A stretch of DNA of 64,000 bases, taken from positions 53,953,608 to 54,017,607 of the forward strand of contig CM068842.1 of NCBI GenBank assembly GCA_028554795.2. Direction: 5' to 3'. This document shows, piece after piece, positions 9,878-20,200 of this stretch (the first letter of the stretch is position 1; each line of letters opens with the position of its first letter). The translations under genes were made by a program, and so were the position numbers. The stretch comes from Sinohyriopsis cumingii. Its lineage: Eukaryota; Mollusca; Bivalvia; Unionida; Unionidae. The notes beneath the pieces were generated by a model. The model searched no databases. It was given only the letters and a program-made list of their open reading frames with translations, and was not told the DNA's origin.

Positions 9878-11322
9878 ATGTTCAGACATGAATCAGACAC
9901 AGCATTTGATATGGAAGCACCTGTCCTTAAATATGAATCGGTACGTGATTATCAATTTTACTCCTATGACGCAAGACAACCAAATCAGCGGGGGAGAATA
10001 GAATTACAGGTTCATGATACAAGTAGATATTTCTTACCCGCTGAGGCGTTTATTGAAGTAGAAGGTAGACTTGTAACGAATGTTGTAGCTAATACGCCAT
10101 ATGCTGCCAATGCACGAGTTGGTTTTGTCAACAACGGGATTATGGCGTTGTTTGAGAGCGCCACATACATGATTGATGCAAAAAATATTGAATCAATTCA
10201 GAAGGATGTTGATGTTGCTTCAACAATAATTGGTCTAGCGAGATATTCTGATGATTACACAAGATCAGCCGGTCCAACAATGATGTTTGCCAAGGATATT
10301 ACTAACCACGCTGATTATGTTCGATATACTAAGTTACTGGCACCACGAAATACTGCAGTTGATCCACAACCAGTTGATTTTGAACACGCAGACAGACCAG
10401 GTGCTGATTTTGATATTATAAAAAGTGTTAATGCGACTTACAACTTAGGTTTGCAGCACGCCGAGTAGAGCTATCAGGAAATGATAGAAATTTTTCATGT
10501 GCAATTCCATTATCTCACATCTTTGGATTTTGCAGAAATGTTTGAAAGGTCATCTTTGGAGCTAGACACACAATTGTGCTCGTAAGAAAAGGTGATGATA
10601 ATGATGCAATCTGGCGAGGTGCTGGTGTTGCTGATGGAAAAGTAAATATATCAAAGCTTTCACTGTGGATGCCAGTAATGACTCCATCAATTAATGAGGA
10701 ACAAAAATTAATTTCTTTTATGGATCAAGGCGGTAAATCATTGCTATCATGGTTAACAGTAACCACAGATGCTATTCAAAGTAATGTTAATGGTTTATTC
10801 ACATGGCATATAGCATCAAAACAAGGTGTTTCTGCACCACGACATATTTTTATTGCGCTGCAAGATAATGTTCGGACGAATAATCAAGAACGTTCACATA
10901 TGATATTTGACAACCTTGGAGTTAATGAAGTTTCCTTGCGGATAAATGGACATCAAGAACCAACTGAAGATATCTTGTTAAATTTTGATCAAAATCACGT
11001 AGCGCGTGCGTATCATCGTTTAATGTCATTCATGGGACGTGATCAAAATATCGATACTGGTTTGCAAATATCACAACTAGATTTTACAAATCTATATCCG
11101 ATTTATTATTTTTCACTGGAACATCTTGATTTATCCAAACAATCTGTCGTTGATATACACTTTCGAGCTCGTGTTACTAACTCTCCTCCTTATATAGCTG
11201 GTCCACCTCTTATTCGCGGCACCTACAGAGCAATCGCGGTCATACTCAGCGATAAAGCCATGTTACTTGAAGGTGGTAGTGGTCGAATAAGAGTCGTTGA
11301 TGCACCAGTGGAAAACCTTTGA
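9878..11322 (+). pseudogene. Element B major capsid protein (double jelly-roll type), broken
   Basis: The first part (9878-10468) starts MFRHESDTAFDME and includes RGRIELQVHDTSRYFLP and YSDDYTRSAGPTMMF. The frame shifts near 10452, a TGA lies at 10543-10545, and the second half is open at 10576-11322 with KLSLWMPVMTPS, FMDQGGKSLLSW, SLRINGHQEP and a C-terminus RVVDAPVENL. It has about a 20-residue longer loop than the element A capsid (around ADYVRYTKLLAP). In Polintons this protein forms the hexameric capsomers; the assignment here is by position and similarity between copies. Confidence 0.8.
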
Positions 11323-11356
11323 TCATGTTATTTAGAAAAATATATTTTATATAAAA

Positions 11357-12241
11357 ATGTCGTATGGTCATGTTAATGTTACTCTGACTCCTGGTCAGGT
11401 CAACAATCTTCAATAAAAAACCACCAGCAAATGCGGAACTAAAATATCACTAAAACGAGATCAGATTGGTGGTGGTCCAAACAAATTATCGTTGACAAAT
11501 AATCGGATTAAACATTTCAATAAAGCCCTAGAATCAAAAACTGGAGTTCAGTTCCATCTTTCTCCGAGCGCCATCAAGGACATGGTTAAAACTGGTGGTA
11601 TATTTTCACTTCTTGTGGCTATTCCAGCGTTAATAGCTGCTGCCGCTCCAGCCGTAGCAAAAGCAGCCGCATTAGGTGCTGTTGGAACAGCTGCTGGAAT
11701 GGCTGTAAAGAAAGTGACAGGAAATGGGTACAAAAAAAAAAGGACGCGGCCTAAGATTGCCGGGATCTCGCTGGGGAAGAGGTCTGGGGCTTCCACGTTA
11801 GATGTTCCAACATCAAATTTTGATTTACTTGATGTTGCTAAACGATTAAAAATAAAAGCCTTTAGAGGTGTTTTTATGCGAGATCAATTACCAAAACAAC
11901 CAAACAAACTCGAAACAGGTATTATCAATCTCGACTCAAATTCAGGACCCGGCACTCATTGGGTATCATACGCGGTAGATCCACGTGGAATCATTTATTT
12001 TGATTCGTAAGGGTTAGCTCCACCTGTTGAATTTATCAAGTATGTCGCACCACTTCACGCAAGAACCTCTGGTTGTAAAGTTTAGTATTCAACGCTACCC
12101 ACACAAAAAATGACAGATCCGCCAATATGTGGCCGTGAGGTAATTAATGTACTTAACGCTATATCAAAATCATCCGCGGCGCCACATAAAGTTGTTCATG
12201 ATTATACAAGCAACCGATTCGTTGCGCGTAAAGCGTTTTAA
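11357..12241 (+). pseudogene. Element B pX-like/adenain-type cysteine protease, broken
   Basis: One frame runs from ATG 11357 to TAA 12239 but is interrupted by stops at 11414-11416, 12008-12010 and 12083-12085. The N-terminal part has TLTPGQV and GGGPNKLSLT; the middle is an Ala-rich hydrophobic segment (about 11600-11720) followed by a basic GYKKKRTRPK stretch, resembling pX/mu-like membrane-active or core peptides. The C-terminal part has NFDLLDVAKRL, FRGVFMRDQLP, the GTHWVSYA His motif and, after the second stop, CGREV, a candidate active Cys. The residue after the conserved CG is Arg rather than the bulky hydrophobic usual in adenains I know, which may be a lineage trait because element A shows the same. 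Stops are single-base-type changes relative to element A. Confidence 0.75.
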
Positions 12242-12265
12242 ACAGATCTTGGATCTTAAAATATA

Positions 12266-13327
12266 ATGGTTAATATTTACGGAAGAAGATCTTCCCGCGT
12301 TAATAGAAAATCCGATGACAATGATCTGTCAAAGTATGCGACTAAAGATGAACTTGCTGACATTATGAACCTGGCTGGAGTTGATCCAGATGAGGTTGTT
12401 CTTTTTCAAGATCGATACGGTAAACAAAAAACGAACAATATCAGATGGAATGATATAGTTCGACGAGTACTTGGTGCAGTTACAGATAATATTCCTGTGT
12501 TTACTGACGGTGGTAGAATCAGAGATTCAAGTATATCGTTTACAACAATTAGAGACCAAATTACAGCAAGTGTTGCTAATCGCGTGAAAAATACAGGTGA
12601 CACAATGACGGGTGAAATCAGCATGAACGGAAATAAAATAGTAGTTTTAAGAGATCCAACATCCGACGAAGATGAAGCAACAAAAAAATACGTCGACACC
12701 GTAGATGGTAAATTATCCACGCTGCGGGCCGAGTATGACGTTCACGTGGGTGCTTTTGCAAGATTTCGCAGAAACCATCAAAGAACCGCAGAAGAATTCT
12801 TCGGCACTCCGTTTGTCGTTGACATAAAACTCATTGATATCAAAACAAACCTAGACACGATCAAACGAACACAGCAAGACATCGTAGCGGGGATTCCTGA
12901 GATCGTTAATAAAACCAATTTGATTAAAATTTCAGCCGGAATAACTCCCGGACATATCGCAAATATCGTATACACAGTATCATCTGAATTCGAAACCTGG
13001 TCGCAGCAAAATAAAACTATCAAATATACCGCAACAGTCACTGGCGTGTACAGGTTGTCTGTGTTCAGTGCTGCGCGATTTGAGATATTTACAACGTTTC
13101 CATGGCGTCATTCAACAGATAGGTTTTCCGGGGTTGTATCTGTTATATTAAATAGCGGAACCGAAGAAATATTTATTCTGGAAGCAGATGATAAGAAATT
13201 AACCGCAACATCTTACTGGTGGTGTTTGGAATTTGTAGCTGAAACACCTCAATTGTTACTGCATAAAAATATATGGACGGTGCACAATACAGGTACAATC
13301 AAGCGCGTGAATAGCAGGCGGCGCTAA
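12266..13327 (+). CDS. Fiber-like trimeric spike protein (intact)
   Basis: This complete 353-residue frame starts at ATG 12266 in the context ATATAATG. Residues 20-35 contain DLSKYATKDEL. Residues 108-144 contain the phage tail-fiber-type unit NTGDTMTGEISMNGNKI ... ATKKYVD, seen in trimeric bacteriophage fibers. A helical, coiled-coil-like stretch (about 145-220) is followed by a beta-rich C-terminal region (about 225-353) that may be a receptor-binding head. No signal peptide or membrane segment is seen. By analogy with adenovirus fiber and phage fibers it would project from the penton; this role is inferred. It overlaps the next gene by about 55 bp. Confidence 0.7.
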   Translation: MVNIYGRRSSRVNRKSDDNDLSKYATKDELADIMNLAGVDPDEVVLFQDRYGKQKTNNIRWNDIVRRVLGAVTDNIPVFTDGGRIRDSSISFTTIRDQITASVANRVKNTGDTMTGEISMNGNKIVVLRDPTSDEDEATKKYVDTVDGKLSTLRAEYDVHVGAFARFRRNHQRTAEEFFGTPFVVDIKLIDIKTNLDTIKRTQQDIVAGIPEIVNKTNLIKISAGITPGHIANIVYTVSSEFETWSQQNKTIKYTATVTGVYRLSVFSAARFEIFTTFPWRHSTDRFSGVVSVILNSGTEEIFILEADDKKLTATSYWWCLEFVAETPQLLLHKNIWTVHNTGTIKRVNSRRR

Positions 13328-13755
13328 AAGATCAAGTCGAACAATATACAGTAAAAGTAAAACAATATCGACGATTAGTTATCGTTGATGTGATTGTTTA
13401 TTCAGTATCCGCTGTTGTTGCTGGAGCAGGTGTTATATTATCAGCGGTGACAACAATGGCACCAGTAGCCGTAACTATTTGTATTTCAGCAGCAACAACG
13501 ATTGCAGGTGTGCTCAACATCATCACAAAAAAAATATGTACTTGCAGGAATGAAAAATTATCCGATTACATGACAAGATTACACACAACGACGGTAGCAT
13601 ACTCGAAATTGTCCTCGTTGTTATCAGCGAGTCTCAGTGATGGAATTATATCTGATTTCGAGTTTTCAATGATGACTAAAATATACGACAAAGGTATCGG
13701 TATTAAAGACATAAATACTAATAATGACAGAATTACTCCAACAGATCGTGACTAA
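13273..13755 (+). pseudogene. Two-helix membrane protein (SLATT-like arrangement), N-terminal stop
   Basis: The frame from ATG 13273 has a TAG at 13312-13314 and then stays open to 13755. The open part has a Gln/Lys-rich coiled coil (LKDQVEQYTVKVKQYRRL), two adjacent hydrophobic segments (about 13387-13450 and 13455-13520), then helices ending SDGIISDFEFSMMTKIY. Two membrane helices followed by soluble helices resemble the SLATT-type arrangement and a family often found beside capsid genes of Polinton-like elements; this is from memory of the pattern. The 5' end overlaps the fiber gene and the 3' end overlaps the penton gene by 32 bp. If a later GTG (13390) were used the product would lack only the coiled coil. 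Confidence 0.55.
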
Positions 13756-15126
13756 TACAACTCCGTCAAAGATAACGATGATCTCGGTAAGTTCAACTAA
13801 TCCTGAATTTAGTATTAATTTTCCTACTGCAATTCCAGTAAAAGAAGTAGCGTTAGCTCAATTACGAGTATATTACAGCTGGCCAAATATCAGATCAAAA
13901 TCATTTCATGGTACATCAGCAAATAATTTGCTTGTATTTGCTAACAAGAACAAACCAGATGGTACTCCTGACTGGATAGATGTTGGGATACCCACTGGTA
14001 GTTATGAGATCGAACAAATCAATGAGGAATTTCAACGTAGAATAAAATCAATAACCGGAAAAGAAGCAAAAATATCAATTAATGTTCATGAGCCGACGCT
14101 ATCCTCGACGGTTGAAATACATTCTCCTGATTATGCCGTTGATATCTATCAATCCACGATAAGATCCGTACTAGGTTGGCCGGATGTTCCCCCAGTGTAT
14201 GAAGGACCACCATAACCAAAAAAATCTGATTTTACGTCAACAAGTAGCTCTCGTCACGATATTGAAATGACACTTATTTGGTGGTGGTGGCGTGGACTTC
14301 ACACTTGGGATATTAGCTTGGATGATTTAATTGGTTATGGTGGTAATATATTTTCAGGTTTACCAGAAAGTAAACTTCGTCTTCATATTCAAGAAGACGA
14401 AATTAGAAGAACTATTGACAGTTCCAATCTTAATCATAAAGATCAACTAAATAAACTACGTGAACGCGTCACTGAGTATCTTTCCGATATAACATCCCAC
14501 GAGACACGAGGGGAAATTATCAAACAAATAGAAATTCTGAATTATATCACAGAAGCTATAGAACGCAATCACAACAAAATTATAGACCTAATTTTAAAAT
14601 CATCTCCTGCTTCAAAAAAGATTTTAATTGATAAATATAAAATCAAGGAATCTGATATACCGACGTTCAGATTTCCCGATTATGACCCGGACGCTCGGAG
14701 AAAATATGTCAATGATGTCATTGATGAATATTTTCCTAAAATACTCGATGCATGGAGAAAACTAGCACCACCTCCAACTGTTTAAGATACAATAATGATC
14801 CACATGGCGGCGGCAGACACGTATCTCCGGGAATCGTTAATATAACCAGCACGATCGTGGTCAATCTGGTTTGTGACGTAGTCGATGGCAGCTATCAAAT
14901 AGATCTCGGAAAATCAAATCAGGCTCAACAAGGATATATTTTATATACATTTACACCACAAGTATCCCCTGGAAGTTTAATCGTGCAAGAATCAAATAAT
15001 CCTGTGTATCTGCGGTGTCACAGTAATATGTTAACACGAATAAATTTTAAGCTCACAGACCACCTTAATCGCTTAATTGACATGCGTGGAGAAGAGCTTG
15101 TAATAAATATGTACGTGAAATCTTAA
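13724..15126 (+). pseudogene. Penton-like (minor capsid) protein with helix-rich insert, broken
   Basis: The N-terminal half (13724-14215, 163 codons) has beta-rich sequence with FPTAIPVKEVALAQLRV, GSYEIEQINEEF and SVLGWPD, typical of single-jelly-roll penton proteins of adintovirus-like elements. A TAA (14213-14215) follows. The same frame stays open at 14216-14785 as a charged helical region (LRERVTEYLSDITSHETRG and more). The C-terminal jelly-roll half is open in another frame, up to 15126, with SPGIVNITSTIVVNLVCDVVDGSY and DMRGEELVINMYV. The helix-rich middle is therefore either an inserted domain or an unrelated fragment. It follows the membrane protein gene with overlap. Confidence 0.65.
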
Positions 15127-15148
15127 TTAATCCAGTAAATATTATATA

Positions 15149-15421
15149 ATGTACCAGCACGTGATGGTTTTTATGCATGACAAAGAAGCACTTGAAAACG
15201 CCATCAGACTAGTGTTTTCACAAAACACAGAGCAATTTAGCGTTAATTTAGTTATTGATGAATACGGAAGCGAGGATTTCTTATTAACACAAGAACAGTT
15301 AGACGAACTCCGTCAAAAACATATTATTGAGATCATTTGTAACAGAGATCAGATTCTAAATTATGCACACTCCTGTATTAAAGTCGATCAACTTAAAAAA
15401 ATAATATTTCAAAATAAATAA
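15149..15421 (+). CDS. Small conserved-position ORF, function unknown
   Basis: This complete 90-residue frame starts at ATG 15149 in the same ATATAATG context as other element genes. It is predicted mixed alpha/beta, with MYQHVMVFMHDKEAL at the start and FLLTQEQLDELRQKH in the middle. It has no Cys cluster, signal or membrane segment. It is 22 bp after the penton gene and is the last gene of the left plus-strand block. I do not recognise the family. Confidence 0.5.
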   Translation: MYQHVMVFMHDKEALENAIRLVFSQNTEQFSVNLVIDEYGSEDFLLTQEQLDELRQKHIIEIICNRDQILNYAHSCIKVDQLKKIIFQNK

Positions 15422-15508
15422 ATATAATCGCTGATGGAATAAATTAAACAAATTAATCAATTTTTTTATAATCTGAAATAATTTATTATTATTCTGAAAT
15501 GAATCAAT

Positions 15509-15725
15509 CTGATGGGGTGGTTGGTACTGAAAATTATACAAATCAATCAGTTTGCTAATTCTGATGGGGTAATTGGTACTGAAAATTATACAAATCAATC
15601 AGTTTGTTAATTCTGATGGGGTAATTGGTACTGAAAATTATGCAAATTAATCAGTTTTCCCAAAAATACCACAAAAAATATTTTATTATTATTCTGAAAT
15701 ATTTTATTATTATTCTGAAATATTT
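15509..15725. repeat. Internal tandem repeats of element B
   Basis: Three 52-bp units begin CTGATGGGGTAATTGGTACT at 15509, 15561 and 15613. They are followed by three AT-rich units of about 20 bp (TTTTATTATTATTCTGAAAT) at 15680-15725. The region is non-coding on both strands and lies between the structural and replication gene blocks. Confidence 0.8.
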
Positions 15726-15797
15726 TATTGTTTTATGTAAATTAATTCTGATGTGATATACATGATGAGGGAAATTATATTACTACTCAGGGTTGCT

Positions 15798-16150
15798 TTG
15801 GTCGTTACCCACTGACATAATTTTTCTTAAGTATCTTATGCGGGTACTGATTGTTTTTTTCGTTTCGTACTCGTTGGATAATCCCGATCTGACCTTTTCT
15901 ACTGCGATAGAAAGAGGAATAAATTCATTTATCATCGCTCACCATAGCCAGTGACTGAAACATAGCTGCCTGAATCCGCTTTATGAACTTATATTGAGAT
16001 GATAACATACTTATTTTCATTTTTAAGTTCTTCTAACATTTCAAAATCAGATATTATTTTTTCAGGATTTAGTTCATTAGATATATTAATTCGTTTTCTT
16101 CTAGTTTTTTAATAGCAGAAATAATGTCTTTGATAGTTTCATGGTTCATT
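15798..16150 (-). pseudogene. Decayed small gene of element B
   Basis: On the minus strand an ATG at 16150 in a TATAATG context starts MNHETIKDIISAIKKLEENE, then frames are broken. Further pieces include DFEMLEELKNE and MFQSLAMVSDDK and a terminal MSVGNDQSNPE. The pieces have ordinary amino acid composition with helices, so this looks like a former small gene of about 110 codons rather than chance. No family is recognised. Confidence 0.35.
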
Positions 16151-16227
16151 ATATAATATATAAATCTTTAAAATAAAAAAAAATTATCCCTATAGAACCC
16201 CTATCGAGTGGTTAGCGTGTTCGTCGG

Positions 16228-16440
16228 GATGTTTCAATGAATGAAGAGCCCCTATTCAAGTGTCTTAGAGAGCTCAGATTATGAATGACGAGCCCCTATT
16301 CGAGTGTCTTAGCGAGCTCAGATTATGAATGAAGAACGGCACAAACATATATTATGAAATGAACTTCTATTCGAGTTTTTTAGCAAGTTCATTAAGTTAG
16401 AAATGAATGAATGAATGAAATGAATGAAAGACAGTACAAA
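16228..16440. repeat. About 44-bp tandem repeat in element B
   Basis: Units starting ATGAATGAAGAGCCCCTATTC (minus one base) at 16238 and 16281 and partly at 16325 share GAGTGTCTTAG.GAGCTCAGATT. A more diverged unit follows at about 16350-16400 and a short GAATGAAT run ends the array. Confidence 0.65.
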
Positions 16441-16445
16441 CATAT

Positions 16446-16560
16446 ACGCTCAGAAAAACCCCACCCACAATAATCAAGCCCGTGGGTGATACGAAAATAT
16501 GTATCAACCACCAGTTGATATGTGGTTGAGTTTTGCTGAGCGGGGGGGGGGGGTTTGCGG
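16446..16560. repeat. Imperfect hairpin with poly-G tract
   Basis: CGCTCAGAAAAACCCCACCC at 16447 can pair with TTGAGTTTTGCTGAGCGGGG at 16526-16545, enclosing a shorter inner hairpin (TATCAACCACCAGTTGATA). A run of about 13 G follows the stem. No gene spans it. It might be a terminator, an origin-like structure or a relic; none can be chosen from sequence alone. Confidence 0.45.
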
Positions 16561-16604
16561 TTGCCCCCTAATTATTATAAAAATCGCAATTATGCGCAAA
16601 CCAC

Positions 16605-16690
16605 GACATGTCAGCCATGGGCATTCGATCCTGGACCGCGAGCGTCATAGTCCAATACGATACCGATTGAGCTATCGAAGCTTGTTACAA
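16605..16690 (-). other. Degenerate tRNA-like sequence
   Basis: On the minus strand TAGCTCAATCGG (box A-like) is followed 44 bases later by GGATCGAATGC (box B-like), the spacing found in tRNA genes. The anticodon and T stems do not pair well, so a working tRNA is unlikely; it could be a tRNA relic or a pol III promoter fragment. Confidence 0.35.
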
Positions 16691-17011
16691 ACATATGTTT
16701 GAAAGTTAATATATAGCTAATAATCATTGAAAAGGAACTAATTTCAAATATATTAACTGAAAATACAATTCTGAATTCAAGAAATACGTTTATACAATAT
16801 ATTCTCACCAAACAAGTTAGATTTATAAAGCAGGAATTTCCTATCTACTATACCACGCCATCTATGATAGAACATCCGGTCCAGATCATCTAACTGCTAG
16901 ATTTTGTCATCCTTCCTATAACTGTTCAATGGAGAAATATATATTACGAGATTTCACACTCGTAAATCTGTATCCATGAACATTGGTCAAGGGAGTATTT
17001 AGTTGTTAATA

Positions 17012-17203
17012 TTACTCGATAAATAAATAACCACACATACGTACATAAATACATAATCGCACTCCAATACCACATCGCAGACACGGTATTGGTCCTAGAC
17101 TTCCTCGTCGTATACTTTGTAAGTGCATCCAGCAAAATTCACCTCTACAGGATTTACTGCATCGATTTACTGAACCGATCATGAACCATCTGCATTGAGA
17201 CAT
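17012..17203 (-). CDS. Third, internal copy of the Cys-rich zinc-binding-type protein (short)
   Basis: The 63-codon frame has the same N-terminal pattern as the terminal-repeat proteins: C4, W6, C15, C19, GEFC (24), H27, then PCLRCGIGVR. It ends before the second CxxC pair and the basic/acidic tail, and a frame carrying later sequence overlaps (16944-17135), so it may be truncated by an indel. It is more diverged than the two terminal copies. It is divergent from the polymerase gene, with start codons about 42 bp apart. Confidence 0.55.
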   Translation of the reverse strand: MSQCRWFMIGSVNRCSKSCRGEFCWMHLQSIRRGSLGPIPCLRCGIGVRLCIYVRMCGYLFIE

Positions 17204-17245
17204 TGTATATATAATATTCTTTATTTAAATATTTGTTTTAATTAT
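17204..17245. promoter_or_regulatory. Candidate divergent promoter between zinc gene and polymerase
   Basis: The 42-bp AT-rich spacer contains TATATATAATATTC and lies between the minus-strand start at 17203 and the plus-strand ATG at 17246. It is inferred from spacing and composition only. Confidence 0.35.
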
Positions 17246-20200
17246 ATGAATGAGTTTGAGACATTATCCCAAACTAGGCCTTCTAAATATAAATTCAACC
17301 TCGACAGATTATCTTCTGATTTACCAGTACGAGATCTGGTTGATCCGAAAAATAAAAGTTTGCTCAATAAAATTCACGACGCCAAGAAAGAATTTTATGC
17401 AGATGGTGCATCTCATACATGGTCAACGTTCAAGATTATACGCAACACTGTCAAGGACGCTACAATGAATGACAAGCGAGCGGCAACTATCATTAACTAC
17501 ATCGCTGAGTATGAGGGGAATCAAAAATATTTCTTTAGAGTAAAATTTATTGTATTAACAGAAACAGGTAGTTGGATTATCCGTGACAAATATGACCCTG
17601 TCCTTGGTAATAATAAAATCGCCATATTAAGTAAAAATTCCAGACCGGGTCTGTTGACGGGTATTGACAAACCGTATTATGAGCGAGCGTATCCTATAAC
17701 AGCGGTTATTTATGGAATCTATGAGATAAATAAAAAACCCAACGTTGATAAACTGACACCCATGAAATTTTCAAGGTTAAATTGTGTAGCCGAACGAGTA
17801 ATAGAACACTTTACAAATGCGGTGCGTGGAAACGGATTAACTGATTTAAGACGTGAAAAAATAAACTCATGGGCTGATTCAGTTAAGGATACCGGTGCTA
17901 CACTAAAAGATTTGCTGAGTTAGGAAAAATATTAAAATTTCCAATAACCGTAGCGACAATAACAGGAGAAATACTGTACGAATCGAAATATAAATCGAAA
18001 GGAGCTTCAATAAATATTATTGATCATAACGCGCACGCATGGACCAGCGCAGTAACAATATTTCCACGTGATCAAACTATTAGATTTACCCCTCAGATAT
18101 AAATATGCTTGGTTTTATCAACGAAATAAGTAAAAACGATCCTGTATCAGTATGGTTATTTGAAAGTAATGAGGAAGGTGGATTTGATCAGTTTGTTAGA
18201 CCAAACGGTGAAATATATCGAACAGAATATCTCCACGAGATGAAAAATCTCGCGGCGAAGTTTTTAGAGTGCAAGCACGCGGAAAATACTGACAAATTAC
18301 TAACTAATTGCTTTACCGTTCCATCTGTAACGGCTCATTTCGCTAGAGAAAGAAATTCATGGAAAGCAACACGATTTGATTTACTTGAAGATGTACGCGC
18401 AAGCTGCGTCGAATACGGACACGGTGGATTATGGAATACCAAGTATAATTACAATGATGTCATTTCGGTTGATATGGTTGCATGCTATCCGGGAAGTTTT
18501 CTAGGATACGGAGATTGTTCTGTGTATTTTGAGCGATTCGGTCACCCTACAAACGAGATGACGCGAGTGGCAATTAATGGACCATTACCTGATTTTGATC
18601 TGACTGGATTCGCTTGTGTTGAATCGTTCGAGGTTAACGAAAATCTTCACCAAATTTGTTATGTTTGGTTTGGCAGACATTTTTGTGAAAAACGTTGGGT
18701 ACCTATAGTTTTTTTTACGATATATGCTAGATTGTGCGGCACTGACATCGTTGGTTGTCAGTGAGGCGATTATATCATATCACGCGCAGACCGAAGTTTG
18801 GTTGCCCATGTCAGATTCTATCAGTGCTGATGAAGTTATTAGCGAGTTTAAGGAAAAATGTCCTGGCGTTTCCGAAGATGATATTATCAAAGAAGCTCAT
18901 AAAATTCTCGAGATTAAACTCAAAACCGCAAAAGATCTAGGTAGAAAAATTATAGGTAAATTTACTCAAGGTGGTGCATATGATCATAATAGACATCACG
19001 CACAATTAATTCTAGATGATGCCGAGTACGATTTTATAATCGCTGATACAACAGCGAAAGATATATTTGTAAATCGAGAAAGTGTTTATTTATCCGACGG
19101 AACAAAATTGGGTACGATCGTTAGTTACATAAATGATATCTCCCCACAGTATACTCATCTAAGATCTTCCATGTTGGCTTATGTTTCTATAAATTTATTA
19201 TCGATGATTAATAGATTTCCTGAGACCGCAGTCAGAGTCGCAACAGATTCGTTTTATATTTCGAGTAAATATTTAGAGTTTGTTATGAAATTTACAAGTA
19301 ATGATGAACGATGGAGTTCATGGAGAATAAAAAAGGAAATATTACACAATTATACAGAATCAGCAGATGTTCCAATGGGAGATTTTTATCGTAAGGGTAA
19401 TAAAATATCAGAAATGTCGAAAGTGCCATCGTTGAGTGATCCAATAACTAGATATAAGAAAGTATATCTCAATGGACCTGGTGGATGCGGCAAAACGACT
19501 CGAGCGATTAATGTTTTTAGAAATTCAGATATGATCGTGCTGACACCCACACACAGACTTGCACGGGAGATGAAACAAAGGCAAGTACAATCGTGCACGT
19601 ATCATAGTTTCTTTCGGTGGCGCGGGGATACATGGACTCCTGAGCGAATGGGAGAAAAATATATGCCTAAAATAATTATTTGGGACGAGATATGTACGGT
19701 GTCATTGGATACATTAAAAATGTTTCTTGATTGGTTGTTGATGAAAAATACCGCTATAATAATGTGTGGCGATCATTGTCAACCGCCGCCTTTTGTTGGA
19801 CCATCTCCACATGATTGGTTAAAAACTTTCGTTGACTATTACGAAGAAATAGATGATAATCATAGAGCTCTCGATGCAAATTTAAAGGAATTTAAAAAAT
19901 TAATCAGATTACAATCAAACAAAATTCAGTGTGAAATAATACGTGGAGTAATCGTAGAGACCTCAATGAGTGATTTTTTAAATTTATGGAGACCCACCGA
20001 TTTTATAGTAGCAAGCAGAAAAATAATCAGAGACGATTTACAACAGCAGTTATTTCAGCTGCATAAAGAAAAACATTCAGAATTGCCTGTTCCGTTGTGT
20101 TATAGACCATCAAATACACGAAAACAGAATATTAATGTTGATATTCCAGGACAGACTGAGAACCAAAATCTCGTATTAAATGATATTGTCGCTGTTGATA

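Noticed and set aside
15356-15598. 80-codon minus-strand frame
   Set aside because: Spans the 52-bp tandem repeats and runs antisense to the end of the 15149 ORF; a chance frame.
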